In this document: positions 1 through 12,480 of the stretch, piece after piece
Layout: every line of letters starts with the position of its first letter
How positions within the stretch are numbered: the stretch's first letter is position 1
Assembly: GCF_000004075.3 (NCBI RefSeq)
Contig: NC_026658.2
Coordinates: forward strand, 13,442,075-13,506,074
Source of the DNA: Cucumis sativus
Lineage: Eukaryota > Streptophyta > Magnoliopsida > Cucurbitales > Cucurbitaceae
DNA: 64,000 nucleotides
Direction of reading: 5' to 3'
Position numbers and translations under genes: made by a program
Notes under the pieces: generated by a model
The model's database searches: none
Seen by the model: the letters and a program-made list of their open reading frames with translations, nothing else
Told to the model about the DNA's origin: nothing

Positions 1-189
1 AGAGTTTAAAGGTTCAGGCTAAGGGTCAGATGGTGTCATCCTTGACATGGGTGCTATCGATTGGCTTCACGCCATATCTCGAGCCACGCAAGTAGGTGCT
101 CGTGGTGGGGTGTGATAGCCTAAGTTGGCTTATTAACAATTAAAATGTAAACATGTCCATAACAAAATAGTCGGCCAAGGCCCATGTGG

Positions 190-700
190 ACCGACTGGTA
201 AAGGTTGAAGAGCAAATGCTCTACCTAATGAAAGTTCCTAACTCAATTCGCTTCTTGGAAACCTGCCTTGAAGAAATTAAACCCCAAATTAAATCCACCA
301 GCTCTAATACCATATTAAACCCCAAATTCAACTAAAAGCTTAAGCTAGTGGTTGAAGGTAAATTTAATTATATATTACCAAAGTATGAGGTTTCATCACA
401 ATACCAATTGGCAATGAGAGGAGTAGCTCATCTATTTTATAAGGAGTCTAAGTTTCCTTGGTTTTTCAATTGTGGGACTCCACATATCTCAACATGCCCT
501 TCAAGAATCGAAAGAAAAGCATTGTGTTTGTAGTTTTATTATTTTTATGATAATTACAGAGGTACAATTGGTGGTTTAATATATATCACTAACACTATTG
601 CTGCAATGATCGATCATCTCGATGGATTACCCATTTAAGAGTTGTTGACAAGAGTTGACACTCTAGAATCAAAAGTTGTAAGAACTAGATGTTGTAATTT
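190..700 (+). pseudogene. Relic of Ty3/gypsy-type gag N-terminus, split by an insertion
   Basis: Two pieces read like the coiled-coil start of a plant gypsy gag. Around 200-290 the frame reads VEEQMLYLMKVPNSIRFLE, and around 605-675 it reads DHLDGLPI, a stop, then ELLTRVDTLESKV. Between them lies about 300 bp of unrelated AT-rich sequence, so the gag segment appears interrupted by an insertion. Comparable gag segments near 2.1-2.45 kb share the LPI-ELL-RVD-LE pattern. Assignment rests on remembered similarity to plant LTR-retrotransposon gag starts and not on a search. Confidence 0.45.
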
Positions 701-1119
701 ATGTCCTAAAATTCGTTGTAATCATAATCTATTCAATACAGTCGTTATTGATACTATAATCTTAAAGCCAATAAACTAAGGACCCGAAGTTACTATTAAG
801 TAAACTTGAACTTTATGTAGAGACATAAAAGTTGATCAAGTTTAAGTATAGAGCCTAAATAGTATAGATTGTACGAATAAAGTTAGGCACCTATTCCAGG
901 ACACAATGAATGCAGTTTGCTTTGTATTTAGTATAAACGATGTGATCCTAAATCCTAGAGACATGAAAGTGTGGACATCTATGTAAAGAGTTTACAAAAG
1001 ACTAGAACATGAAATAGTCAGTTTTAAGTTATAACACCGTTAACTTTGAAAAACTTACTATTTCATTGATAGATATCAAATATAACTTAATCTTAATATA
1101 TGCTAACTATAAGCTTCTG

Positions 1120-2075
1120 TTCTCACCAGCATGCTTGTTTAAGGCGTTGTTTATCTATGGCCACATGCCCAAATACCCCCAAATCACATTTTCTTTATGT
1201 CTTGTATTTAGTTTAGTCTATTGCTTTCCTTTTTACGTCATAGACCTAGGGTGTGAGGTGTCACACATTTTCATTTGCAAACCTGTCAAAGCTCAAAAAG
1301 TCTAAACTGTACTATAGGAGAGACCCAATAGTTGAATCCCCAACCATATCTTATCGTATTCTTTATAATCAAATTTTTATTTGCAATTGAAAGTCTTCAA
1401 CGCTTTCTTTAATGATGTTTTTAATGATATTCTCTCTCACATGTTTTAAAACAATTTTTTCATGAACGGGAAGGGAGGTTATATCATATTCGTGAGTTTG
1501 TTCGTGATTTTCGGATTTTACATGACTGACTTATTGACTGAGCAAAACAAGTGTTCTACAATTGTCCGTTCCATGTTTGAAAGATTGCGATTGTGGCACG
1601 TAGAGTGTCACAAGTATGCTTGTCCAAGGCATTATTTGCCTATGGTCGCGTGCTCGAATATCCTCAAACCACTTTATCTTTATGCTTTGTACTTAGTTTA
1701 GTCAACTGCTTTCCTTTTGTTGTCACCGACCTAAGGTGCGTCGTTTCGCAATTTTCATATGCAAGGTTGTCAATGCTAAAAAAGTTTAAGATGTATTATA
1801 GGGGAGGCATGGTAGTTGAATCCCCAACTAAGCCTATTGTGATTTTTGCAAATCTAAGCTTTCTTTGCAATTGACAATATTCAATTTTTTCTTCAAGGAT
1901 GTTATCGATGTTTTTCTTTATCTCTCACGTTTTATAAAACCAATTTCTCTCAAAAGATGAAGCGAGGCTACATCGTACCACAAATTTGTCCGCAACTTTC
2001 AAATTTCACAAGGTTGCCTTGTTCTCAATTTAGAACAAGTGTTGCACAACCGCCTGTCCCATATTTGAAAAGTTG
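1120..2075. repeat. Imperfect tandem duplication of about 480 bp
   Basis: The segment from about 1132 is repeated, diverged, from about 1614. Both copies carry a similar block (GCTTGT..AAGGC, then TAGTTTAGTC..CTGCTTTCCTTTT, then TAGTTGAATCCCCAAC) followed by similar 'CTCTCAC' and 'GTTCTACAATTGTCC/GTTGCACAACCGCC' blocks. It lies just before a degenerate retrotransposon primer-binding site, so it is probably duplicated LTR sequence. Confidence 0.6.
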
Positions 2076-2088
2076 CATTTTGTGACAA

Positions 2089-2480
2089 GTGGTATTAAAG
2101 CTTTGTTATCTCCTTGGCTAAGCGAGATGCAATTATGTCGACAATGAAACAACTATCAAAGTTGCAATCTGAGCGACTGACTGAGATTGAAGAGGAATTC
2201 TTGGATATGAAAGAATTGCCAAACGAAGTAAGATTTCTCCAGACCCAACTTGAGATGTTTAAAGAAAAAGTAAGAGAAATAGACGCATTGAATGCCTAAA
2301 TAGACAAACTACCCATAAATGAATTGGCGCTGAGGGTTGATTCGTTAGAACATAAAACACCAAAGTAGGTAGTTTTGAACGTGGAAGTAGCTCTTCAAGT
2401 TCTATCGCACAAATGGAAGAGCGTGTCGAAGAGTTTGACTTTGACAAGCTCCAACATAATCAGTTATATTTCAAGAAAGA
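2089..2480 (+). pseudogene. Degenerate LTR-retrotransposon primer-binding site and gag start
   Basis: TGGTATTAAAGC at about 2090 is two changes from the TGGTATCAGAGC site complementary to initiator tRNA-Met that many plant LTR elements use. It is followed by a 61-codon coiled-coil reading frame (2114-2299) rich in Glu, Lys and Leu. After one stop the frame continues as IDKLPINELALRVDSLE, and a shifted frame gives SSSSSIAQMEERVEEFD. This order resembles the start of cucurbit gypsy gag genes. Stops and frameshifts show it is dead. Confidence 0.5.
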
Positions 2481-2599
2481 GAAAAGTGTTTTTGCTAAAT
2501 AGCGTATCAATTTTCTGGTCACATCATCGAATGTAGAAAGATTTGAATGGACGAACATAAGTTGTGAGCTTTTAAGGAGTGGAGAGCCCCCACTTCCGT

Positions 2600-3490
2600 G
2601 AAAGAGTTACGTTTCATCCTTCAATATATTCTAAAATAGGGTTCACCTACTATCCTCTAGACTCAGTACCGAGAGAAAGAAATAGATGGAAAAAGAAATG
2701 GGCTTGGTAATTTTTTTTTCTATGTAAATAAGAAAAAGAAATCCAATTTGGTACAAGAGCCCAAATTCAATAGCCAACCCATCAAATGAGGTCAATGGCC
2801 CTATTTATAAGGATTTTCCATGCAAAATTGCATGTCCATGGAATACTAAAGCCCAACAACTCAAAGCTCTATTTCTAATATGAAATTTGATGGCTATAAC
2901 ACATATACTTGTTAGTTTCTCTCTCTTATCCCAATTCGAACAATTCGACTTATTCCATCACACTGTTTTAAGTTTATTCCATATGAGCTAGCAAGGGAAC
3001 CTAATGGACCTATATATCATGAACTCCAATGATTCAAGATTAATTGACTAAATTCTTATAGACTGAGTTAATCAACATTCGTTAACTAACGGGTCATTCA
3101 TGTATGTACTGGAACGATTCAGAATCACCTCGTTTGTACTAACTACAAAGCGGGCGGCATCCACAGTTTCTCTGAAAAAATATGGGTTACTACAACGTCA
3201 CCACGATGTACAATTTTCCTGATAAGATGGTACTTACGTTCGATATGTTTTCCCCGTTTACGGCTTTTAGGTTCTCTGAATTTGCAACTGCACCACTGTT
3301 GTGACAGTATAAATTGATTGACAGATGCATATTTGGAACGACTTCCAGATCTGTCAAGAAATTTTCTTAGCCATAATGCTTCTCTTGTTGCTTTCAAAAG
3401 TTGCTACGTATTCTACCTCCATTGTGGAATCAATTATACAAGTTTGTTTTATGCTTCTCCAAATCAAGAAAGCGATGATTTCAAAGAAAA
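2600..3490 (-). mobile_element. Ty1/copia 3' end: RNase H remnant plus LTR-like sequence
   Basis: On the minus strand from about 3480 to 3145 the translation follows the C-terminal RNase H domain of copia polyproteins: WRSIKQTCIIDSTMEVEYVA, EALWLRKFL, then REPKSRKRGKHIERKYHLI and IVHRGDVVVTHI. Frameshifts break it. Below 3145 lies LTR-like sequence that recurs near 18.25 kb (the 'GACCTAATGGACCTA' block). The coding part is cut off at about 3480 by the CACTA-like repeat block, which suggests a later insertion. Confidence 0.7.
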
Positions 3491-3730
3491 AACGTCAAGA
3501 ATTTCTATGAAAAGGCGGAGATGCTCTTCAACTTTCTTGACCTTTTTAAACGTCAAGTAATATTATTTATCCTTGACGTTTTAAAAACGTCAAGTAATAT
3601 CTATTAAATTCTTGAAGTTTTAAAACGTCAAGTATTTTTATAAATTTGACATTTTTTACATTTTCTAAACATCAAGAGAGCGGTTGTTCTTGACGTTTTA
3701 AAAACGTCAAGTTCGATTAAATAAAAAAAA
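3470..3730. mobile_element. CACTA-like subterminal repeat block, copy 1
   Basis: AAACGTCAAG and its reverse complement CTTGACGTTT alternate at least five times, forming back-to-back hairpins. The block aligns by eye with 18.80-19.17 kb: both contain GATTTCAAA, a purine run, ACGTCAAGAATTT, TATGAAA and TTTCAACTTTCTTGAC. Dense short inverted subterminal repeats are typical of plant CACTA (En/Spm) ends, which is the basis for the call. No terminal CACTA is visible in this copy, so it looks truncated. Confidence 0.5.
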
Positions 3731-4970
3731 AAAAGGAAACACGCGTTAATAATTAGGTGAGAATTAATCCTTTTGCCCTAGAAATTAAAACGCATCTTCT
3801 TCTTCTTCACGCCTAAGCATTTTCGAAATCTCCAACCTTCACATTGTCGTCGCGCTTGAGTTTTTGAAATCTCCAACTGAAATCACCGTTCTTGAAGTTG
3901 GGGAAGCCCTATCCCACACCCATTCTTGACGTGATTCGAAATTGGTCTTCACACTCGTTCGAAATCACCATTCGAAATCGCCACCGAAGATTAATTCCAT
4001 CTCTTCACACTCAAATCTCCGTCTGCCATCCACCGTGCTTCAAGTCGGGCTCCTTCGAAAATGTCATCCATCGTCGCTTCTCTATAACGAAAACTCCATC
4101 CTTCTTTATTTAGAGATTAGAAATTAATTCTCATTCACGTATGAAGATATCTTGATTTGTGATTTGAACCTTTTGTATTTGTATAGAAGCGACGTATTGC
4201 TCATGGTGCTTTGGGTTTTTTGGGTTAGAAATTTGAACCTCACGCATGAAGAGGTTAGAAATTAATTCCTCTTCCCTCTTCACGTATAAAGTTGGGGAAA
4301 GTCCATATATCACATGGTGCTTTGGGTTCTCCTTACAAATCCAATGGAGTTGATGATTGATATGAGATGATACAGATTGATAGAAGGAGATATGGCTTAT
4401 ACGGGACCGTATTTTCCCTACTGTCACACAGTAGGTGAGTAATGTAACTATTTTCCATTAACTTTCTCTACCTTCCTATTTCTCTTGGCTTATACGGTTG
4501 TATTATGGTTGAGAAATGGTCGTCCATCTTACTGCTTGATGTTGTTTGAAAACAAAAGACTAACCATTTTAAACCAAAATTTGTCCCGGATAGCACAGAT
4601 GACCGTGAGGGATACTCTAAACTCTGCACTTGATGAAGAAATGTCTGTTGATAAAAAAAAACAACAATTATGAGAGAAGAGGTGAGGGAGAATGAACACA
4701 AACCCATTTATGTTTGTATATTATATGATTTGTCTACACTTATGATTATTTCAAACATTTTGATGCAGGTCGGAGAATATCAGGAGACTTATAAGGTTAG
4801 GTAGGTGGAAGAAGATGATCTCTACTTCACATGATATTTGAATTTCTTATTCATTTAATTGTACATTTTAACAATTTTTTGGCTTTTTTATTCCCTTCAA
4901 TTAGATAACCAAAAGGCTTTTGGAGAAATATGGTTCTGAGAGGGTTCTTGATTACCCTTCAATTAGATTA
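3730..4970. other. No recognisable gene; CT-rich leader-like and AT-rich sequence
   Basis: 3780-4090 is Ser/Phe-codon-rich sequence resembling the stretch that follows the second CACTA-like block at 19.25-19.7 kb, so it is probably transposon interior. The rest shows only short frames with no family resemblance. A sequence CCCTTCAATTAGAT(A/T)ACC occurs twice, near 4895 and 4957. Confidence 0.4.
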
Positions 4971-5239
4971 CCCATAAACTGCCTGAAAAGGTGGAGGTAA
5001 ATCGGAGGAATTTACCCCAGTTGACAGGAAAAATAGGGGAATGATCTCTATTTGGGACAGAGGGAAAAGGGCGGAAGTGAGTATCACTAACTCCTTTAAC
5101 AACCTCATGGAGGTGGATAAAGGAGATAAATGGCCTTTATCTATAGTGGATGGCTCCCCTCCTCCCTTACGAGTAGATGACTCTTCTATGGTCGTTTTGA
5201 GTACTACAGGTGATGTAATTCCTATGGAGAGGCGGCTCC

Positions 5240-5950
5240 CATACGACCTCATGGTTAGTTGGTGTACGTGGAACGTGCGGGGCCTTAATAGCCCTGTAAA
5301 GTGTAGAGCGGTGAAGGACTTCTTAGCCGTGTCTACGGTGGGTTTCTATTGCATCCTGGATACTAGAGTTCGAGAGGAGAACTTTGTCTCGATATCTAGA
5401 AGATTTAGTGATTCGTAGGGGTTCATTAGTAACTACAGCAATAGTGGAGTAGGTCGGATGTGGATTATGTGGAAACGTAACAGATTCGTGTTCACGACTA
5501 ACGAGGTTGTCGACCAGTTTATTTCTGGTGTAATAACAGATTTGATCTCTGGGGAGAAGGTAGAGGTTCTGTGTGTGTATGCCTCTAATAGTAATATCGA
5601 GAGACGTGTTTTATGGAGGCGAATAACTAGATCTCTGCTGGTTGGAGAGGACCGGGTATGGTCTTTGGTGATTTTAACACCATCAGACTCCACTCTGAAG
5701 CCTTCGGGGGTGCTCCGAACGTGGAGGATATGGAGGAGTTTGACATGGCTATTCGAGAGGCGGACCTTGTTGAACCCGCGGTCCAGGGGAACTGGTTTAC
5801 TTGGACTAGTAAGATACATGGGTTGGGTTTGATGAGGAGACTTGATCGTATCCTAGTGAATGATGAGGGGCTTAGTACATGGCCTAACATGTGGGTTAAC
5901 GTCCTCCGTGGGGTATTTCTGATCATTCTTCCATACTTGTCTATCCCAGT
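5240..5950 (+). pseudogene. LINE endonuclease (exonuclease-endonuclease-phosphatase fold), frameshifted
   Basis: The start TWNVRGLNSPVK is the usual N-terminal motif of plant LINE endonucleases, where Asn is an active-site residue. A stop follows after RRFSDS (5418). The frame then resumes with GRMWIMWKRNRF and VEVLCVYASNSNIERRVLW, and shifts once more before VFGDFNTIR (the GDFN motif) and GNWFTWTSKI..LDRILVN. At least two breaks are present. In an active element this enzyme nicks the target DNA to prime reverse transcription. Confidence 0.8.
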
Positions 5951-6586
5951 AATCAGCGAAGCCAACAAGTGGTCTCTTTTCGTTTCTTTAACCATTGGGT
6001 TGAAGAAGCGTCCTTTATGGATGTTGTGTCCTCTGCTTGGACCAAAGATACTAGAGTTTCTCCAATTGTGAATAGTGTAAGGAACTTAAGAAATCTCAAG
6101 TCGATTCTTCGCAGACATTTTGGTAGGCATATCCGAACCATCAGTGAGGATGTTCGTCTTGCCAATGATACCATGGACCGAGCTTAAAGAGAGATGGAGA
6201 CGAACTCTCTGTCGAGGAGGAGGCGACTAATCACGCGAGCTTAGCCACGATAAACTTTTGGAAAGCGGTTAGAGTGGAGGAAGCCGCTATGCGCCAGAAG
6301 TCGCAAATCAGATGGTTGAAGCTAGATGACCAAATACTGCCTTTTTTCATCGATATGTTCGATCAAGGCAGAGCAGCAATGCTTTGAGATCAGTTATTGA
6401 CCCAGATGGAAATTGGTTGACTAACCATGATCAGGTGACTCAGGTGGTAGTGAATTATTTCAAAGATAGTCTGGTTCTCAGAATATTAGCTATAGAGAGC
6501 TCTCTACTTGTATTGAGGAGATTGTTCAGTTTAGATGGACTGAGGAGTGTTGCCAGGCCCTCCAGTCGCCTATTGGCAGGAAGGAA

Positions 6587-7400
6587 GTGAGACGTGTTCT
6601 GTTCTCCATGGATGGTGGAAAGGCTCCAGGCCGTGATGGGTATTCAGTTGGCTTCTTCAAAGGAGCTTGGACAGTGGTTGGAGAGGGCTTCTGTGATGTC
6701 GTCTTACACTTCTTTGAGACCAATTACTTCCCTCAAGGGGTGAATACGACTGCTATTACACTTATTCCTAAAAGGAATGGTGTTAATCGATTGGAGGATT
6801 TCAGCCCTATATCTTGTTGTAGCGTTATTTATAAGTGCATTTCAAGAATATTGGCAGATAGGCTTCGTGTGTGGCTTCCTTCTTTTGTTAGTGGAAATCA
6901 GCCAGCTTTCATCCCTGGGAGGAGTATTATTGACAATATTCTTCTTTGTCAGGAGCTTGTAGGGGCATACCATTTGCACAGAGGTAAACCTCGGTGCACT
7001 ATGAAGGTTGACCTCCAAAAAGCTTATGATTATGTTAATTGGGATTTCCTCTTTGGCCTGCTGATTGCCATAGGTACGCCTTTAAGATTTGTGAGTTGGG
7101 TTCGAGCGTGTGTGACCTCTCTGATGTTCTCCATTATGATTAATGGATCGTTGGAAGGTTTTTTCCATGGGAGGAAAGGACTTAGACAAGGTGACCTTTT
7201 ATCCCCGTTCTTATTTGTGATGGTCATGGAGGTGCTTTCTCGCATGTTGAACAGCCTACCTCAGAATTTTCAATTCCACTAGTTTTGTGAGAAGGTCAGA
7301 TTAACTCATCTTACTTTTAGATGACCTGATGATCTTTTGTACTGCTGATAATCATTCTATGAGTTTCATAAAAGAGACTATTAAGAGGTTTGGTGAGCTT
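6587..7400 (+). pseudogene. LINE reverse transcriptase, broken at the FADD motif
   Basis: Family motifs are clear in the 231-codon frame: GKAPGRDGYSVGFFK, LIPKRNG, then the 'fingers' NQPAFIPGRSIIDNILLCQEL, the metal-binding palm motif MKVDLQKAYDYVNWDFL, and the GLRQGDLLSPFLFV box. The frame stops at 7282. After another shift the expected THLTFADD is seen as THLTF followed by a two-base gap (about 7317), so the second pair of catalytic aspartates is out of frame. The gene is dead. Confidence 0.85.
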
Positions 7401-7441
7401 TCGGACTGTTTGCTAATCTTGCTAAAAGCTTAATTTTTCTT

Positions 7442-8806
7442 GTGGGGGTTAATAGTTCGAAAGCCTCTCGGCTTGCTGCTAACATGGGTTTTTCCATTGG
7501 TCATCTCCCTGTTCGTTATCTTGGGCTTCCTCTCCTCTCTAGAAGATTGCGGAGCTCTGATTGTGATCCCCTTATTCAGCGTATTACCAGTCGTATTCGG
7601 TCTTGGTCTGCTAGAGTGTTATCTTTTGCAGGTAGACTTCAGCTTGTTCGCTCAGTCCTTAGGAGCCTTCAGGTTTATTGGGCTAGTGTGTTCATGCTTC
7701 CTATGAAAGTCCACAGAGACGTTGATAAGATCTTGAGGGCTTATTTGTGGAGAGGTAACGAGGAGGGAAGAGGTGGTGCTAAAGTTGCCTGGGATGAGGT
7801 TTGTCTTCCTTTTGATGAAGGAGGTCTTGATATTCGCGATGGATCTTCTTGGAATATAGCAAGCACGTTGAAGATATTATGGTTGCTACTTGTTAAATCT
7901 GGTAGTTTATGGTTGCTTGGGTGGAATCTTATATCCTTAAAGGGAGATCGCTCTGGAGATCGATGCTGGGGTGAGTCGATCTTGGTGCTTTAGGGAAATC
8001 TTGCGTAAGCGGGATATCCTTAAAGATCATGTTAAGATGGAGGTGGGCAATGGAAGGAAGTGTAGAGTGTGGTTGGTTCCATGGATTCAGGGTGGGCCGA
8101 TTATCCAGCAGTTTGGGAGAGGGTGATCTATGATGCAGGTAGTCGGTGGGATGCGAGGCTGGTGGATTTCATGGGTCGGGATGGTGATTGAAGGTGGCCG
8201 CTTGTTTCTTTGGATTTGATGGACATTTGGGATAGGGTTCAGGGAGTGAGGCCGAGTCCGAGTGTTGAGGATAGGTGGGTCTGGGTGCCGGGGAGTCATG
8301 ATAGTTTTTTATCACCAGTGCGTGGGAGACTATTCGTCCTCATAGTAGTAGGGTTGGTTGGTCGGGTTTACTATGGGGTGGGGGAAATATTCCTAAGCAC
8401 TCCTTTTGTGCTTGGTTGGCCATCAGGGATAGGTTGGGTACTAGAGATAGGTTAAGTCGGTGGGATAGGTCGATTCCTTTATCGCGTTTGCTTTGTGGAG
8501 GGAACTATGAGTCTCGTGATCATTTGTTTTTTTCTTGTCATTTTGGGTGGGAGGTTTGGTCGAGGATCCTTTTGCTTATGTCATCTTCTCATAGAATCGA
8601 ATCGGATTATTCAGGATTGGAAGAGTGTGAGGAGAAAACTGTGGCGCCTTCTCTGGTGTGCTACAATTTATTTCATTTGGCAGGAGCGAAATCATCGTCT
8701 TCATGGAGTTGCTATTCGGGAGCCTATGGTTGTATTCCAGCTCATTCGGTCGTGTATTAAAGCGCGTGCTGCTTCTTGGTCGGATGGTGTTCATGGTCTT
8801 GTTTAA
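7442..8806 (+). pseudogene. LINE RT C-terminal region with zf-RVT domain
   Basis: 7442-7993 encodes the connection region (VNSSKASRLAANMGFSIG, LPVRYLGLPL, LQLVRSVLRSLQVYW, LRAYLWRGN). 8416-8760 carries the zinc-binding domain found at the end of plant LINE reverse transcriptases: WAIRDRLGTRDRL-like sequence, CGGNYESRDHLFFSCHF and WEVWSRIL. Frames are broken between the parts. The same domain occurs in another LINE fragment inside the oligoribonuclease gene near 59.4-59.96 kb. Confidence 0.8.
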
Positions 8807-9087
8807 TGTTCTTTTCGTTTGCTTGTCCCGGGTGTGGGGTTTCTCTTCTCTTTATTAACTTTGTTGTCTTTCTCTCTTCTTCTTTCCTTTTAATGTTTGG
8901 AACACTAGTTGGTTTCTTTTGGTTTTAGTTCTTGTTCCCGAGATGTGGGGTTGTTTTGGGTACTTATGGGTTGTTTTGTCTAACTACTTGTTCTATGAGT
9001 GTTGTTCGCTCTTTTGTCTTGACCTTAGGCTGTGAGGTCCACCTTGTTGTTGTATAATATTATCATTACCTTTTCAAAAAAAAAAAA

Positions 9088-12000
9088 TCAAACTCAATGC
9101 TAAGTTTGACTGCTCCCTTCGAAGTGACAACAAGCCTTGTTTTCCCTACTGTGGATCGAGGAGGATTCCTCCTCTTTTCAAAGCCCTCAATCAAACTTGA
9201 CGTTATGTTTAAAACACTAAAAATAGATGGTCTAGTTTTGGTTAGGCCAAAAGCGATGTTTTCCCCCAAAAGCTCTAATAGCTAGGGAACTCAACATGTT
9301 CTACTTGACCTAACCGACTTGACTCTGTATTTTTTATGAGCTTTTTTTAATGCATATTGCATATGTTTTTTTTATAATTGTTGATTGTCTCACTTTTTTA
9401 TGGTCTGCATTTACGAGCCTCTTTTCTTTCTTTGTTATGAACTGCGGTAACTAGGCATTGCTAGAACCGATGGGGTAACATTTCTATGGTTCTACACTTA
9501 GTTTCTAAGTGTGATTGCTCACCTCTAATTTTCAAAACACTTAATTTCTAAGCACATACAATGTTCACCTAGAAAAAAATGAAAATTGTTGTAGTTAAGA
9601 TCAAAACTAAATAGTTATGAAATAAGACATAAGAGATTTGATTTTAACAACCTTCCCGTTGTACTTGGGATCCACTCTGGCTTTGTGCTGGAAAATTGGT
9701 TTGGAGCTGATCGTAAGCTTTCGGTTGCTCTTCTAACCTTTAGATACTCTTCAAAGCTATAAGCTTTGCTTCCTGACGAAGAATCTTCTACTATTACAAT
9801 ACATAAGAAAATTCTATTTCATAAACCCTGTATCATAATTGAGGCTGATAGAATGATTATTCTATAACCCTACCGATAGTTTCATTCTTAACATTCATAA
9901 CACGATGCATGGCAGCTATCCAATTCTATTTCATGTTCTCGAGAATGGCTCGGTTTAACAATAATGTTAATTTTTGTTTTCTATTTTAAAATAATAACGC
10001 TGCTTACTAATCTTTTTTTTTCCATTTGGCATTCTACTTTTTCTACTCAGCTTTCTTTCCTAGTGATAACAAATAATACGGGTGATAAAAAACTTAATCA
10101 CTCACTTGTTTCAGCCACCGAAAGCCCTTCTGCTTTAGAAATAGAAGATGGGTTTGAGTAGGTAGATTTACTTGCATTGTATGTGCTGTTCATTGAACTC
10201 TCAATTTCATCGAGACCAATTTCTCACTCAAACATGGTCTTGCATTCTCTAGAAACGTCCTACAAACAAAAATGAAGAACAAAAAACTACAATAAGGTCT
10301 ATGAAAAAGTTACAAAGGAAAATCTCAAAAACTGATATGTAAGTCATAACAACCTTAAGTCCTTCTTATCGTGGGTTAAAATGCACGTAAGGTTTTTCCA
10401 AGAGTCCGAGCAACAGCATGTAAATAAGTTAAGTCAACTAAATTTGCTATAAATTTACTCGTATTAACATTATCATTGTTATAGACTTGACAACTTCAAA
10501 TTTATCAATATAAAATATGCTTTAACAAAACGTACCTTGAGGTTCCTCCAACCTTATTAAAAAAGCAAATAATCCAACAATTTAACAAATTTATAGTGCA
10601 TATTATGTATATCAATTGATCACAACAAAATAAGATCGAACAAATACCCATGAGTAATATTTAGCCACCAAATGAATAATGATGAAAACCTGAAAACAAA
10701 ACCGAAAAAAAAAGAAACAATTCATCAACAAAACAAATTTAGGGGACTAAAAATTGCTTACCTTATTACACACTTCAAAATATTAAGAAAAGTGGAGGGA
10801 AAAAACCAACCAATAATCAACAAATAAACTTCAACACAAATAGCCATAAATTTTCTTCTTTAAAGGTATCACAAATAAGTCCATCAGTAATAACAAAATA
10901 AAAAAGGGCAATGTGCAATTGAATTCTGCAGTCGTAAAGCTATGCTAAAGGCAGTATGAAATCAAACTTGAGCACTAACAAGAAAATTTGCAAAACAAAA
11001 ATTATTAGACATCATTAACTAAAGTACCAGCACAACAATGAATGTGTAACCTCCGCAAGAGCAAACCCGAATGGAGAAGAACATGAAGAAATATATAAAT
11101 AGAAGAAACATAAAAGACAAACATGAAACACATGGAAATATACAAAGGGGATAAATAAAAGTACAATTATAAAGTGATGAAGCACAAATATAGGTATCAA
11201 CAGAACCAGAATACAAGTCTTACCCTATCTCGACTGTCGAGGAGTGTTAACCAACCGTCGGAAGGTTGGTTTTATTTTTTAGAAAAAATTAATGTTGTCT
11301 GAATTCTTTTCCAAGCCACTAACCAGCCCCTCCTTATCTATGATCGGCGATCAACTCCTCAACCTCTAATTACATTTAAAAGAGTGATGCGAACATTGTG
11401 TGAAATCCCAAACCTTTGATGGATCCCACCATCACTCTCTTTCTATCCCTTCAAAACCTCATTATTTTCAAGAGAGGCCTCAAAGCTTCTTCCAATTAAC
11501 ATAAAAGAAGAATGAAAGAGAAGGAGAGAAAGGGAAAGTGGTTCAAAAGCTATGGAAAAAAAAGTAAAAGAAAATGGTCTACTCATTGGCACATCTTACA
11601 CAGATGATAATGTTAGGGCAAGGCAATGAGAGACAGAATGCTTTTGGAGCCTTCTCCTCTACTTTCGAAGATTTTAACAAACTAAAATATGCAAATGTTA
11701 CAAGAAAGATCTTTGGAGATTTGAAATAATCCAAAATAAAGAAAAAGGAAAACCCCAATATGTACAAATTTCATAATCTAAAACTTGAAAAGTGATTGAA
11801 TGATGAGATATGTTTGTACAATCAATTATAGAGACAGTGAAATATTAAAACAAAAATGAAACGTACCAAGATAAAAAGAATAGCAACTAGTATTATGACC
11901 TTTGTATGTCTTCAAAATACAAACATCAAAATGAATCAAGAGATCTACCACACAAATAATGGTATCAAACAAATAAAGCAATTGTTTTAGTAACAATATT

Positions 12001-12390
12001 TGAGTACAATTAAACTAAGCATGCTATTGTCCTTGACAAATTTACATTCTTCTAATCGAACAAAATCTGACCTTTAAATATGATAGAAACTGAAGATGAA
12101 AGCAAGTTTAGCTACAACTTCAGACCGTGATATATATGACGGAACCTATAAAAAAAAGAAGAGTACCTAACTATATATACACAGAGGAGATCTGATGCTT
12201 ACTAGCACATCAGAGGCTCAATCAATTTATATTTAATTGAAAAACAATCCCTATATTTTAATGCATACACATTGAATAGCCCCTGTTTCAATCCAATTTA
12301 CAAAACTACCTCCATAAAATTACATAATGGGGGAAGTTCGACCGGATGCACTGTGCTTTACAGAACCACATGAAATTATTGGAACATAGT
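9088..12390. other. AT-rich stretch with no firm gene
   Basis: I see no recognisable family. A minus-strand stretch near 9.66-9.80 kb reads EDSSSGSKAYSFEEYLK and ends at a GT, so it could be a downstream exon of the candidate gene starting at 12.74 kb, but this is weak. Two adjacent hairpins lie at about 11,230-11,268 (CTCGAC/GTCGAG and AACCAACC/GGTTGGTT). Confidence 0.3.
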
Positions 12391-12480
12391 TCATTCAATT
12401 AACTTTCTATTCAATAATTGAAACAAATGGAAAGAGGACAATTGAATATTAAATAAAGATGGAATTAATTGGGAACTCAC

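Larger units (their letters stand above)
4980..9087 (+). mobile_element. Degenerate L1-type LINE with poly-A tail
   Basis: In order on the plus strand come an endonuclease-like segment (5.23-5.95 kb), a reverse transcriptase (6.59-7.4 kb), a thumb/connection region (7.44-8.0 kb), a zf-RVT C-terminal domain (8.41-8.75 kb), a 3' tail and an A12 run at 9076-9087. The ORF1 part seems absent, so the copy is probably 5' truncated near 5.0 kb. Several frameshifts, in-frame stops and a damaged catalytic FADD motif indicate an old inactive copy. I could not define a target-site duplication. Confidence 0.85.

Noticed and set aside
3480..3730. Regularly repeated AACGTCAAG dyads as a CRISPR-like array
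   Set aside because: Spacing is irregular, the genome is eukaryotic, and the pattern fits CACTA subterminal repeats.
5041..8806. Separate small host genes in the 5-9 kb region
   Set aside because: All frames align with consecutive domains of a single decayed LINE.
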